A stretch of 64,000 nt of DNA, taken from Tigriopus japonicus (lineage: Eukaryota; Arthropoda; Copepoda; Harpacticoida; Harpacticidae). Within the stretch, counting starts at the first letter, position 1, and each line of letters opens with the position of its first letter. Location: positions 4,004,582-4,068,581 of the forward strand of contig CM021317.1 in NCBI GenBank assembly GCA_010645155.1, read 5' to 3'. Below are positions 1-12,267 of the stretch, piece after piece. Position numbers and translations under genes: made by a program. The notes below the pieces were generated by a model, which ran no database searches, was not told the DNA's origin, and was given only the letters and a program-made list of their open reading frames with translations.

Positions 1-1014
1 GCACCAAAGTCTTGGGCAGCAGAGCTTTTGCACAAAATCTTTCTCTCATTCCTCTTACAGCTCTGTTCTTTTGAAACTAGAAAAGGGAGGATTTATCTCT
101 TTCAATGTTGCTGTTCTATACACATTGTGTAACAACAAAGGCCTACTCAATTGTGAGCAATGCCATTGTGAGTTTGAAAGCATTTGTTTCGCCGCGTTGC
201 ACTAGTCGGTAACAGCCCCATTTTGAATGGTGTGGGAGTGCGTAATCCATATTGAAAAATACGCTCGGGCTTGAAAATCTTGGAATCGAACCTGCCTCAA
301 GCAGTGCTTGCTGATCTGAAAGCACCTCCTAATTGCATAATGTAGGCAGGCACAATAGCCCTCATTTCAATGCTTCCTCGCCAAGTCATGGTAGTGTTTG
401 TGTGCAATATACGTATGTAGTAGAAGGGGAGTAGAACCGCACGGCATAAGGATCCGACTGAGTCAGCTTGCTTGATTCATAGAGCAGAAGAAATTTTTAA
501 ACAAAGCCTCCATTGTTAAAGGCTCAATCCATTGTATTTTGTAAAGCTGGGGTCTACGTAGAAACAACAGACTCTGGTCTGTCGCAGTGGTGCTAGTGGT
601 TGGTGGTTGTGGGTGGGTGGATGGATGGATAGATGGATGGGTGTCTCCTACACACTGACTGGGCGAATGGATAGATGGATGGATGGATCCAATTCTATGG
701 TCTCTTCATCTCATCTCTTCTTTCTTTCCCCGTCTTTGTCCTCGATCTACGTAGCTGGCTTGCTATCTGTAGTAGCATGTAGTCAGAAAGAACAGAAGAA
801 TGGCAAAGGAAAAGATGAAAGGGGCTAAATGTCGTTTTCGGTTCATTTAGCAAAGCAATTACCACTGAGGCTTCAAGTTCAGACGACCATGTGGTGCCCG
901 GTTGGTAATGGAAGAAATTATCTTTTGGACTCTGAAACAAATTGCTTTTTGGTTCGACAATGCCAGATCTGCACAGCCGTGTCTAAAATACCTTCTCCTC
1001 CCTCTATTTTACAG
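1..1014 (+). other. probable intron (3' part) upstream of the polyQ/polyN exon
   Basis: No coding segment is supportable here. The stretch ends in a pyrimidine-rich tract and a ttttacag acceptor at 1007-1014, directly before the exon at 1015. It contains GATG/GATA-type simple repeats at about 612-640 and 665-690. I see no convincing donor site with coding sequence in front of it, so the preceding exon is probably left of the window. The assignment as intron is inference from the acceptor. Confidence 0.5.
612..690. repeat. (GGAT)n/(GATA)n microsatellite cluster
   Basis: Two short tracts of GGAT/GATA units lie at about 612-640 and 665-690, separated by a unique spacer of roughly 25 bp. The tract spells gly/trp/met/asp-rich peptides in chance open frames; these are artefacts. 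Confidence 0.9.
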
Positions 1015-1640
1015 ATGGTTCCCTGCATTACATGAGCCACCTCAGCAACCCCACCAATGGGGTTTCCCAAGCCAAACGGGCACGTATGGTCCAACAACAA
1101 CAACAACAACAGCAACAGCAAACATTGGTTCCTCCCATGTGGAACGCCCCTCAATTCCCAACAATGCAAACTCAGTTGAGGATGCCGCCCACTCTTTCTC
1201 ACACCACGGGTTCCTGTTACTTTCCTCCCAGTCCGCTCACGCCCTCGGAGGAGTTTCTCTACAGCAAAGACCAACAGCAGCTCTACTTTCAACAAAGGAG
1301 CGCTGGCTTGTGGCCCGCTTACGCCGCCACGTCATCTTGGTTGCCTTGCGGGGGACACAGTTCCTATCCTTTTATGATGAGCACGCCCTACCCTAGTCCT
1401 TACATGACGCCCTTGGGCATGGGCCCCATGAACAACAGCAGCAGCAACAATAACAACAACAACAACAGCACTAGTAACAACAACAATAATAATAATAATA
1501 ATAATAATGGAGGATCGGTTCCATGCGGATGCTCAGCGTGTCGCGGTGCTGGTGCCTCCAAGGTCGCACCTGTGATGAGTGCGGCTTACCCTGTCACCAA
1601 AGAATTTATGATTCATTCAGGACGTTATCGATCAGTGTAA
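1015..1640 (+). CDS. 3'-terminal coding exon of a polyQ/polyN-rich, probably nuclear regulatory protein
   Basis: I do not recognise the protein. The exon follows a ttttacag acceptor ending at 1014. The frame that stays open to the TAA at 1638-1640 needs one base from the previous exon (phase 1), so the exon encodes about 208 residues, starting near GSLHYMSHLSNPTNG. It is not a gene start: the first ATG at 1032 is internal. Visible features in order are a basic QAKRARM stretch, ten consecutive Gln (from about 1092), Pro/Met/Tyr/Ser-rich sequence, an Asn/Ser tract with long Asn runs (1435-1509), then a short Cys motif CGCSACRG and the C-terminus GRYRSV. Homopolymer Q and N tracts flanking Pro/Tyr-rich sequence are typical of activation domains of arthropod transcription factors, which is the reason for the regulatory guess. 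No DNA-binding domain lies in this exon, so the family cannot be named. Other frames over the same bases are shadows. Confidence 0.6.
1092..1122 (+). repeat. CAA/CAG repeat encoding polyglutamine
   Basis: Ten CAA/CAG codons, mainly CAA with interspersed CAG, lie inside the exon at 1015-1640. Mixed codons suggest a tract under protein-level constraint or slowed slippage rather than a pure expanding repeat. Confidence 0.9.
1431..1509 (+). repeat. AAC/AAT repeat encoding polyasparagine
   Basis: Trinucleotide array of AAC, AGC and AAT codons in the coding exon. It begins mixed (AAC/AGC), then becomes an almost pure run of AAT, giving runs of 7 and 11 Asn. The pure AAT half is likely length-polymorphic. 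Confidence 0.9.
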
Positions 1641-1983
1641 ATGGAACGAGAACAAGAAGAAACCCGAAGACAGAAGAAATGAAGACCAACTTGAACGACT
1701 GCAACGACGACGACGCTGACTCTGACGCCGCCATCGCCTCTTCAGTCTGTCCAACTGATTGTGAATTCTGTGATTCCCTCTGATTTCATCCCGTGTTTCG
1801 TTGAGAGTGGTTATCAAAATGCGTGGCAAAGGTTCCCTCTCCCCACCCTTGACAACCAACTCTATAGAATGAAGATACTGTTCGTGGTGTCCACCTGTTC
1901 TAAATGATGTGCTGTGAACATTTTTTTTCAAATTGAAATATCTCTTTCGTACTGCGGCAATTGCCTGTTCTGTGTTCTACTGT

Positions 1984-2018
1984 CATCACCACCATTATCA
2001 TCATTATCATCATCATCG
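1984..2018. repeat. (CAT/ATC)n microsatellite
   Basis: Imperfect trinucleotide run of CAT and CAC units. It gives false poly-His and poly-Ile frames. Confidence 0.9.
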
Positions 2019-2253
2019 TTCACCTACCACCAATCATATTTTGCTCCATCTCCGAAAAAGTGAAGCCAGACCAGAAAGAGAGAGGTTTTTGTCTTCACCA
2101 GAAACGCTCACAAGATCCACTTTCAGAGGACTTGAGAAGACTTGAGCGAAGTAGCAGAAAAATAAGTAAAAGAAGGAAGTGACTACTATTTTCATCCAGA
2201 GAACAAAAAGATACCAACCACCATTTCATAACCGCTAATTTATGAAGACCGAG

Positions 2254-2259
2254 AATAAA
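2254..2259 (+). promoter_or_regulatory. polyadenylation signal AATAAA
   Basis: Canonical hexamer about 614 bases after the stop codon of the plus-strand exon. It is the first AATAAA I see in that direction. Cleavage would be expected some 10-30 bases later. Confidence 0.4.
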
Positions 2260-5200
2260 TGAACAGAAACGAAACTTTTCTTTCTTTCTTTCTCTCGCTA
2301 AACATTACGAAGATTACTTGGCTTCTCCATGGTTGCACACAAATTCGTATCATGAATATGGTTCGCTCCATAAGCGACCAAAGCCTGTTCCTGTCCAATT
2401 CCAATTTCGAGATTATTTTGATCGATTTGACAATTTTGGGGGGGTTCCAAGAAGGCTCGTTATTTCCCCTATTCATCTGATTGCGACGTTGATCCGAACT
2501 GAGTAAACGGCGGCGTTTTGTCCACGCTTTATTAACTGTCCTCGTTTGTTCCTTTTTTTGAGCGAGGCGACTTCTATTGTGGCGGTAATCATAATGGAGC
2601 CTTGTTTCAAATTCACCATATTCGCCCAAATCTGCCTTCAACGAGCTGTAAGTCCGCTCTCCACTCCAAATGAGCTGCTCTCCTCGTCCGAAAACGTGAA
2701 GTAAATTGGACCCAAATGGAGACTGAATTTGGGGAACGAAATTGGGCTCGATGATAATGCGCAATTACTCTGCAATCTCGTTTTGAGTCGAGAACAGACT
2801 CCCCCTATCATCATCATCATGCTCTAATTCCACAATTTGCTTGAGTCCGCCACACACTATGCATACATATACCGCAATTGTGCATAAATGATAACTAATG
2901 AAGCATGTTGAAAAAGAGGGAGTTGAGTTGGTTTGTAGAACAATGAGGGGATACAGTAGATGGATGCGAACTCTTGATTGACATCAAATTTCTGAAGGGT
3001 TAGAATTGTGGGTCTCCCCTCTTCATGTTTCATTTCACCCATTGCTTGATTAGATGGACCCATTTGGTCTGTTGGCGTCTGTTTGGACAACTAATAGGAT
3101 TGACTTGTTTGTTGAGAACTGATTACAAATGCATATTGGATTCCAATCAGTTTGGGCCACGATCCTGGTCTTCTTTGTAGCAGTTGACGTTGCTGGAAAG
3201 AGAAAGAGGGGTTTTTGTCGAAACTTTTTCCCGTTTTCACCATCTCTTGCTGAACCCAATTTGAACAACGCTTCCAAAATTGACAGAGTTTAGTGTCACT
3301 TTTATGCTAATGTTTGAATTGGAAGGCTCTAGCTAAACTCGTGAACATATGGGAAGTGGTCTTCGGGGCCATAGTACGTCCGTACCTAGTGGGGTGTTTG
3401 CCATAAAACATCACACACACACATATTCACAGCTAGCCCTAAAAACTTTTTGGACACGGCCTGCGAAATACAACATCCGTTTATTTCATACAAAAGCATC
3501 TCGAAAGGGGTTTACCCTCAGAATGTCTTTCTACCTCGTCCTGTCTTCTACCGTCTTTATTGCACAGGGACACATTTTCAAATCACTTTCAATTGGCCCT
3601 AACAAAAGGGCTTGTGTGAGTATTTACGAGCTAATCCAAGGACTGTCCTTCAAGATCAAGTACCTCAAATACCTCCAGAACAAAGGTCGAACACTTTGAT
3701 CACTCGTCCAGGACGGTAGTTAACAACTTTGTCAGACAGAGACGTAGTGGTATAACCCCCCCTTGCCAACCCATCTTTCTCGCCCTTCTGAATCATTCTC
3801 CAGTGCATGTTAATTCAATTCCCTATCTCCTCCTAACGAAGTTAGAGCCGCGAGATGAAGGTGCTGTTGGCCCTTGGAAACATTTGTGCAGTTCGAGCCT
3901 GCCGAAAGCGAGAAAGAAAGATGCTACTAGTGGTAATAATCCAAAAGCTCCACCAGAGTCCAGACTGTGGTGATGTGCGGAATGAAGGAGACCATGATGA
4001 TGATGAGCAATTCCGAGAACAATCCCCACCGTTCGTTCGGACGGTAGTCGAGCTGCATAGATACATAGATATAGGATACCGGCTACATGTACTCTCTCTA
4101 CTCGGAGTAGCTCTGAACGAACATAGGGGTATTTGAACGTGTTCGTATGTGTATGTACGTTCTACGTCGCCTCGTCTAAGATACGATACGAAACGCGGGG
4201 CTTCTCGCTTTTGGGACCAAATTGCTTGCTTACGAATGTAGGATTTCGTATTTCGAAGCACACCAAAGTAGCGAAGCCGCATTGTCGGATGGGTGGATTT
4301 CCCATTACGAACATGGAGAGGCAGGGCTCTCGCATTCTTCACCTTTAATCGCCTTGGCCACACATGCACACGCACTGCTCGGTGAGTACCACTACATTCT
4401 CCAAAGCAAGCAAGCATGCTTGTATTGCTAGTATGTATGCTATGCTTGTGCTGATATACCGCACTACTGTTTTGGTGGGTGCTCTTAGATAGAGAGAGAT
4501 GTGTAGACGAACACCAGCAAACATTAATTCCTTCATTTAGTGGCGAAACAATTACTGGGGGGGTCGGTCGGCATAATGTGTATAGGGTAATAATGAATGA
4601 TTGCTAATGGCGGTGTCTGCCTTGATCCGTGACATCGATGAAGTTAAGCGTTCTTTTTTGCCCGATCCATCTGCTGCAAACATGTATTATATGAAGTGAA
4701 TACGACGACAACATGAGTTCTAAGAAATATGTTCCAGTTTCTTATTGCATTCGTTAATCCGTTAAGGAGAAGGGTATGGGTTCATAAAACGCTTGACGTC
4801 ACAAATCCTGGGAGTAATATCTGGGTCATAAAAGCCATATCGTAGTCCTTGAATCCTGAAACAATGGGTCGTTTATGCCAAAGGTTGGATGCTAATTCAT
4901 GTGCAAATAAAGAGACTTGATATGAGCCAAGATTCATGGCCCTTCATAAAGACAGTTCTCCGTGAAGCTGGCAATAGTTCTCTCCGGTTTTCAATTAGAC
5001 AGCTCTCGTCCAGGGCAGATTTTATGGCCAGCATTTGTCAAACGACTCCTTATTATTGCCCGGACTTTGCCTTCGCCCGAATTGAGATTGACTTTCATTA
5101 GCGAGTCTTTCAAAAACGGAACTCCCCGATCCAGTCAATTCAATTTGGCAGGAGCAACTAACCAACCAACTCTGAGGGCGTCTCAGAGCTCTTTGAATTG

Positions 5201-8200
5201 GAACAGGTCTGTGTAGCTTTAGCGAGTTTTTGATTCGATCCTGACATTCTGCAGATTATACGTCCGTAGTGTAAGCCCCCCTGTGGTTGGCCTTCTCCGA
5301 TTGTTCGTTCAGCAACGTTTGTCGCCTCATCTTTGAAAAGGCGCTTAATGACCGCTTGTCTGAAATTAATCCCTGTCAGACTCGCTGTCTACCTAATGGC
5401 ATGGTTATGTATTCACTGATGATAACACTAGACACACCAACAACATTTTTACCCCAGAATATTTCCAAACTCAACCGAACCCTGCTAATTAATAAGGTGT
5501 GTTCAATTGTTCATCTTTAATCTTGGACCGGTTCCGCCCTCTTTTGGTTCTTGGTTGTTGGCCCTTAAGGAATCATCATTGGCACTCGGAAGGTGGGTTG
5601 GACAACATTTCGAGGAGAAGCCGACCGTCTAAGCTTAATTATTGTTTTTCGGGACCAAAATACCATAAATTAGGAAGATGGATATGCCAGACCAACGCCT
5701 TGGCTAAGTCGGACATGGAGTTACTGGGGTTGTTGGATGACTACATTTCTAACACCTTGCCCATCCTCGAGGGCGATTATCCACTTCACTCGTCTTGTGG
5801 AGTGGGCAGCATTTTTTTAGCCATGACAATTCGTGGACGTATTTGTCCTCCTCGAGAAATTCTCGCCAAGTTACGTGCCAAGTGAAAAGAAGTGTTACTC
5901 CTCGTCGATGGAATGTTCGTTGATCTAAAGGTTCCTATTTCCGTTAAGCCAATATTTGTAGAATCAACACGATGATTTCGCCTTGCAACTCTGCTCACCG
6001 TCGTGTACAATTCTCCGAAGGAAAACATTAAACTTGGCTGGAAATTGGCTCTTTTTGGTGGCGTATCCTACCAAAGGCTCTATCTAGCTGTGTGTGAATG
6101 AAGCTAATGGAGGAAGCAGAACCAAGTTTTATTCTCAACAGAGCCACAATCGTTGGAACACAATCTTCGACGGCTTCACCACGACTCGTATTACTCCCAA
6201 ATATGGCTGGCTAGCTCTGGCCAATGTTTATTTTGCCAGCTCGAAGCGATTTTCCAAAGACGTTTTTTTCCTGCTCTCTTGCTTCAATGCTGTCGTTTGA
6301 GTCGACATGGGCTGATTGGAGACCAGTCAAATTGATTATTCAACTCATCTGACACCTTCCCGAGGTTCTTCTTCTTTTATGCTTTGGGCCATGCATTTCA
6401 AGCACCTGGGAGGTCAATCCTGTGATCTTGTGCTTGTATGTGTGTGTATGTACTGTAGATCCATCTATCCACGCACTCACACATGACATGGTCGTCGTCA
6501 AGCTTGGAGATCTGATAAGCAATCTACCCTGAGATGTTCTTGCATGAAAAGGTAATAACACTAAATCACACAATGATTCTGTAAATTCTCCCAACCCACC
6601 CCGGAATCTGACATTTTGTCACAGCGAAAGAAACACAAGCTCCTTCTCGAGTATCACAATGGGATCTTTGAGGACCATACAGATACTTCTTCTTGTGGCC
6701 ATAAAAGATGAGGCTCCTTTTTTTCGGCCATTCTTGTTCGAAAAGAATAGAATTCCTTCCAAACTTGACTCACTTCCATTGTGTAGCTTCACCCTCGCCC
6801 TCAAGAAGAAGGAGAAGAAAAAAAAAGTTGTTCATCGTTATTTCAGTTTTGTTCTTTCCGAAGTCGGCTAATCGATGGGAGTTGTTGTCCATCCAGGAAT
6901 ATATTTTTCACTGGGGAGCACTTAAAAATGCGATAGCCAAATCTCGGACAATTGTTCGCCTGACATGAACAGCCCAAAGACGCGCAGAGATAAAATATTT
7001 CCAATTTGCTGGATTTTGGAGGCACTCCTCTCCTAAAAGAAGTGTACAACAATTCAAACTCTGAATGAGTGTGGATGATGTTCCTTGAACGTAAAAGGAC
7101 TGACTCGATGCCATTGTCTGGTCGAGGTTTGACTGCAGTGCTTGAGGCTTATCGTCTTGATATTGTCGTCAACCAACGAACCACTAGCTAGCTAGCTAGC
7201 TAAGGCCTTGCCTTGGCATTCAAGAGGATTTCCTATAACTGCCACGAAAGATCAAAGATAGTCCACTTATGCACTTTAGCGCTTCATTCCTCCTTCTTCA
7301 TTTAGGAGCAAGCACCACTGGCTTGTTCCATAGATATTCGACAGGGACTTTCGTTGACAGCTTAATACACTTACACCGATTGCTAAAGAGACCAGTGCCT
7401 CCTTTTTTGATTGACGCGATAATAATGGCAGCGATCACGTTTCTATGGGTGATTCTTCCAAGACTTTTTTCCACGTAAGACGAGTATAGACAAATCAAGC
7501 AATTTGACTTCAATATCAAGTGTTATCGAACACAATGGAACAATTGTTGTCGTAAGTGGTTCTTCTTAGGTCCGCGAGCGAGGTATGTGCCTGCCCTCAA
7601 CTTAAATCATGACTCACGAAGTCCCATTATTGTGTCCAAGTCTGCCTCAGCTCACGAAAGGTGGATCGGTGGATCTTGTCAGTTCCCCCCCGAGTCTCAA
7701 ATAAACCTCCTGGGGTACTACTTAAACCTTCCCGCATTGGATCTTTCCTCAAAGTTCGCGTTGACACAAATTGCAGAGCAAAAAGATTCTGTCGTCGCCA
7801 ATGTTGTCGTTTCCATCCCTGTACAATGAGGAGAGGAGTCGCAATTGTTTATTTGCCTGGGGCCAAGGATATCGGAGACTCCCATTGTGCCTCTGGTTGT
7901 CGTCGTTTCGTTGCGCTATTGACAGCTTGAGCGAATCGCGTTTTTAGCGCGGCCAAAACATTAGGATACTCGGGTTCGAGGCGAGGATTGACTGGTCATC
8001 ATTATTAGTCTACTACTTCTTAGAGCATTGCAATGTCATTTGGGTGCATGTGCAAGAAGGTCGGACGAACAAATAAAAGGGGGGTCATTATTTTGGGGGT
8101 GGAGCGTTTCTATTCGGTCATTAAATGTGAACAATACTGACTCTTGTGAGTGCACAGTGGGATACGGAATAATGTTAGAGCTGAGCTCGAGAGATTCGGA

Positions 8201-11200
8201 GACAGCCGATTCTTTGGCCAATGGGACCGACTGATGATTCTAATTACACAAAATGTTGAAGACTGTCAATTTGGAGAATGCCAAAATCGATCTTTTTCCC
8301 CAAGTAGAGGTAGTAGAGGCGAAGGAAATTGGGATTTTCAACCTGTCACGCACTCCAAAATGCCAGACGACGACCGCAATGACAACAACAACTACAACAA
8401 TAGCAGCAGTGCTCCGAACCAAGAAAGACGGGGAGAATGTGAGGTTTTTAAAAACTGAAGTGCTGATGACACGTCAGGTTTTTGATTCGAACCACAGATT
8501 TGGCTCCTTTCATCTGAATCACCAATTAAGCTTGAAGCATGATGGACATTTTCCATTTCGTGCCAGATCAAAGACTGCCACCACAACTAATTGCGATTTG
8601 CCTCTCTGTTCCCAATCCCATTTATGGATGGTAGAGAGAAAATGAAGCATCTCGCGCTCACATGAGATATCCTGACCAACAATTTGAGTGCATCGAAAAA
8701 GATAAAGAGAGAGAGAGAGAAAACGCACACTACTGAGGGTCAGTCAGTCCCCCTTAGTTTGACCCTGATACGATCTGATCAGAGAACGAACGAACGACAG
8801 ATGAGGACGTGAAGTAGATGGACATGAACAAGACGAAGGAAAAAAACGTCCTCCAGTAATACTACATTGCTCCTCAGGCCAGTGAGCTTGCTTGAAGCTC
8901 TGGTAGATAGTGAGTGAGAATTCGGAGCCATCATTATCTGATGGGAAATTGGGAGCAATTCGTTTTCGAGGATGACTGATTTTTGCTGATGCCACATCTT
9001 CAGCCCTGCATCAAAAGCTTCCCGAGATCGCGCAGCTATCCTCACTCCCCCTTCAAATTCTTCGCTCATTCTACAATCTACATACATGGTAAACACTCTT
9101 CTTCTTCGTTTCCAAAGAACTCGGGTTCTTCAGGCTAAAAACTGGAAATGTCATTGAGAATAGCCTGAATGCTGGCAGTTAATCTCCTCACTATCTAGTA
9201 TCTCAAAAAGAATCAATTGAACGCCGGGAGAGCCAAAGTCGATTTACCACTTGCTTAGTTGTTTGGTGTTTGGTCCATCCAGGTTCCAAAGAATAAATTA
9301 AAAGAACAATTAACTTGCCTCACGGGCAACCAACTTCAAAAGCAACATCAACAACAACAACCACAGCGACTCCCATTCTCTGCCTTCCCAACTAGTACAT
9401 TTTGAATCCGGCTAAAAGGACGACGATGCTTAGAGGCACTCTCATTTACGGAGCAATTGATCTCGAAATATTGGACCGACGGCTTTTTTTTTTGCTCGCC
9501 TCTCACAAATTGAAAATCATTTTCCTTTCCCCTACACAGAACTCTCGGACAGCGCTTTTAATGGGAAGAGGTCATTGAATGAATTCATTCAAGAAATAGA
9601 TCCGTCGCTCTTTGAAAGTGAATAGAACAACTGCCTTTGAACATGACTTGACGACTCGAAATGGCGGATAGAGGTACACTTAGATCGAATGTAGTAGTAT
9701 GATGGGTGGGTATTTTTTGATTCTTTGTGCCCTGGCTCACTTCGGAACATTGGGAATTTATCGAGGAAACATGACGTTTGCGGTGGTCGTAAACGATTTC
9801 CAAATGAGTTTCTGATGGCTTCCCTCCAAATCGTCGAAGTTCGGGATGGTCGTCTGACTTTCCGATAACCACACTTCATAACAACCAAGCAAGTAACCAA
9901 AGCACGCAACGGATTGAAAGATTCCTCCTCCACCTTCTCCTTCATCATCATCATCATGGCCGTAATAATCCCATAGTAAATATGTTTTATTTTCGGGTTC
10001 TTGGATTCGCTTCAAGTTGTGGCCGCATAAATGTTATCAGAGATTATTGCCCCAAGGCTCGGAGGTTCAATATTTAGCATTGGAAAATGCACTTCCAGGA
10101 TCAAAGATCACCCTCCACAAGTGGAGGGATACGATCGCTCTTGAAGCATCCGTAAAGTCCACGTCAATAAAACGGAATTGTCCACGAACTGCCGTGAGGT
10201 TCCTTGCTTATCGTCAATAAAATCGACGGTTGTGGGTGCGTATGTTTCGTCTTCGTTCCAATATCGCGAGCACAATGGCAAACCTACATGAAATGATTGA
10301 AATTGAAAAGAGTTTCTCAGAAATATCAAATTGAACAATCTAGTTCAGAGGAGAGATTAAGGCAGGAAATTGGGAAAAAGGCTGGAAAAGCAAATTTGGC
10401 ATCGTGACTGGTTTCGTTTTTGATGGATGGATGTGATTTTTCGGATTTGGCTTTAAACTATTGATGCTTTCGTGGATCCATTATTGGATTGGCAAATTCC
10501 CAAATTGATTCTCGTTCCTCTCATAGACGCTATCAATTGGTCCTGGTAACGACATTTACGTAGAGAGATTGATGCCTTTTTTTCGTGGTCTGTACATACG
10601 TACATACATACATACCTAACCAGTTTAGGACCTCATAAAGCACCGATACACTTTCAGTGAAGACAAGAAGAAGAAGAAGATCAATCGTTATCTCAACCGC
10701 TATTCCTAGCAGCAATGAATTGTTCACAGAGAAAAGAACCTTCATCAGAACCCGAGGGTTTCAATCGAAAACCCATGAGGGACATGTGTGTCCGTTTTGA
10801 AGTACTGTGTTATGTGGGTACGTGTGTGCACTTGAGTGAAGACGAGTTCTCTCCCGATTAGAGATCAACCACGATGAATCATGAAACGTGTCAGAGGGTT
10901 CTTGGTGTAGAAGTCAAGATGCCAAACAAACATGTTCTCAACGGGGAAATTGATGGCTGTCGTTGTGGAACCGTTCAAGAAATGTCAGGCGAGGGGTGAT
11001 CGAGAAAACAAAAGGGAATCACGTTGAAAAAAAAGAGATCAAGGAATTTGATTCACCCACTGCTGCTCTGTAAACGTCCTGCCAGGATGGATGGATGGAT
11101 TTGGGATCTATTCCACAGAATGGTTGGTTGGCTGGTTGGTGTGCAGGAGGTTTGAAGTTCACTCGACAGTGTCGAAGAGTGTGCAAAGAACTCTCTGGTT

Positions 11201-11318
11201 GAGTAGTAATTGTCAATCTTGAATCGCCCAAGGTTACGAGCCATGAAACAATAGCTGACAATCTCAATCTGGGAAACAATTTCGGGATTGTTGGAAGACA
11301 CATCAGACCAAAATGAGG
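2260..11318. other. non-coding stretch, no supportable gene
   Basis: I read both strands and found only short open frames of low-complexity or random composition. The longest are minus strand at 2240-2764 (174 codons) and 3842-4417 (191 codons). They show no domain, no splice context and heavy Arg/Ser content, as chance frames do. Simple features include a (CTAG)n palindrome at 7184-7202 and TACA/CATA repeats near 10594-10617. Probably intergenic or a long intron. Confidence 0.6.
7184..7202. repeat. (CTAG)n palindromic tetranucleotide repeat
   Basis: Tandem CTAG units give an 18-base self-complementary core at 7185-7202. Such a tract can extrude as a hairpin and is prone to slippage. Confidence 0.9.
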
Positions 11319-11546
11319 CATTCTTTTGTGGCCCATTTACGGGGAAGAAGATCATCCACATCCATTCCTTGTAAGTGGTATGATAAATAGTAGAACACTT
11401 GTTCGGTTAAATGTCAGTGTCAACCGTGTCGACCTTCTCCGACTCAAAGTGTTCATAAATCATGATTCATGAACATGCAGTGTTCAGGTCTCTTCATAAT
11501 TATTATTTCTGTTCTATGATAGTTGAGTTACTATTAATTGACACGA
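11319..11546 (+). repeat. left copy of a 228-bp direct repeat flanking assembly gap 1
   Basis: This 228-base stretch recurs in the same orientation at 12040-12267 with one substitution (G versus A near position 206, in the phrase gttcaggtctc/gttcaagtctc). The left copy ends exactly where the Ns begin and the right copy starts exactly where they end. This is the signature of an unmerged contig overlap. Confidence 0.97.
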
Positions 11547-12039
11547 NNNNNNNNNNNNNNNNNNNNNNNNNNNNNNNNNNNNNNNNNNNNNNNNNNNNNN
11601 NNNNNNNNNNNNNNNNNNNNNNNNNNNNNNNNNNNNNNNNNNNNNNNNNNNNNNNNNNNNNNNNNNNNNNNNNNNNNNNNNNNNNNNNNNNNNNNNNNNN
11701 NNNNNNNNNNNNNNNNNNNNNNNNNNNNNNNNNNNNNNNNNNNNNNNNNNNNNNNNNNNNNNNNNNNNNNNNNNNNNNNNNNNNNNNNNNNNNNNNNNNN
11801 NNNNNNNNNNNNNNNNNNNNNNNNNNNNNNNNNNNNNNNNNNNNNNNNNNNNNNNNNNNNNNNNNNNNNNNNNNNNNNNNNNNNNNNNNNNNNNNNNNNN
11901 NNNNNNNNNNNNNNNNNNNNNNNNNNNNNNNNNNNNNNNNNNNNNNNNNNNNNNNNNNNNNNNNNNNNNNNNNNNNNNNNNNNNNNNNNNNNNNNNNNNN
12001 NNNNNNNNNNNNNNNNNNNNNNNNNNNNNNNNNNNNNNN
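11547..12039. other. assembly gap 1 (493 Ns)
   Basis: A run of 493 N. Any translation across it is meaningless. The flanking duplication suggests that the true gap size may be zero or negative. Confidence 0.99.
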
Positions 12040-12267
12040 CATTCTTTTGTGGCCCATTTACGGGGAAGAAGATCATCCACATCCATTCCTTGTAAGTGGT
12101 ATGATAAATAGTAGAACACTTGTTCGGTTAAATGTCAGTGTCAACCGTGTCGACCTTCTCCGACTCAAAGTGTTCATAAATCATGATTCATGAACATGCA
12201 GTGTTCAAGTCTCTTCATAATTATTATTTCTGTTCTATGATAGTTGAGTTACTATTAATTGACACGA
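12040..12267 (+). repeat. right copy of the 228-bp direct repeat flanking assembly gap 1
   Basis: Same length as 11319-11546, no indel, one mismatch. No terminal inverted repeats, target-site duplication or coding content suggest a mobile element. Confidence 0.97.

Larger units (their letters stand above)
1641..2259 (+). other. 3' UTR of the polyQ/polyN gene, with microsatellite
   Basis: The sequence after the TAA at 1640 has no supportable coding. It contains a CAT/ATC-type microsatellite (1984-2018) and ends at a canonical AATAAA (2254-2259). The UTR assignment is inference from position; the open frames within are Glu/Arg- or His-rich artefacts of simple sequence. Confidence 0.45.

Noticed and set aside
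2240..2764. 174-codon minus-strand open frame
   Set aside because: Overlaps the 3' UTR end of the plus-strand gene, has a random-looking basic composition and no recognisable motif.
3842..4417. 191-codon minus-strand open frame
   Set aside because: Arg/Ser/Thr-rich, no domain, no start or splice context. One frame of this length is near what chance gives in 64 kb.
11462..12193. Open frames of up to 243 codons running through the N gap on both strands
   Set aside because: They exist only because Ns contain no stop codons.
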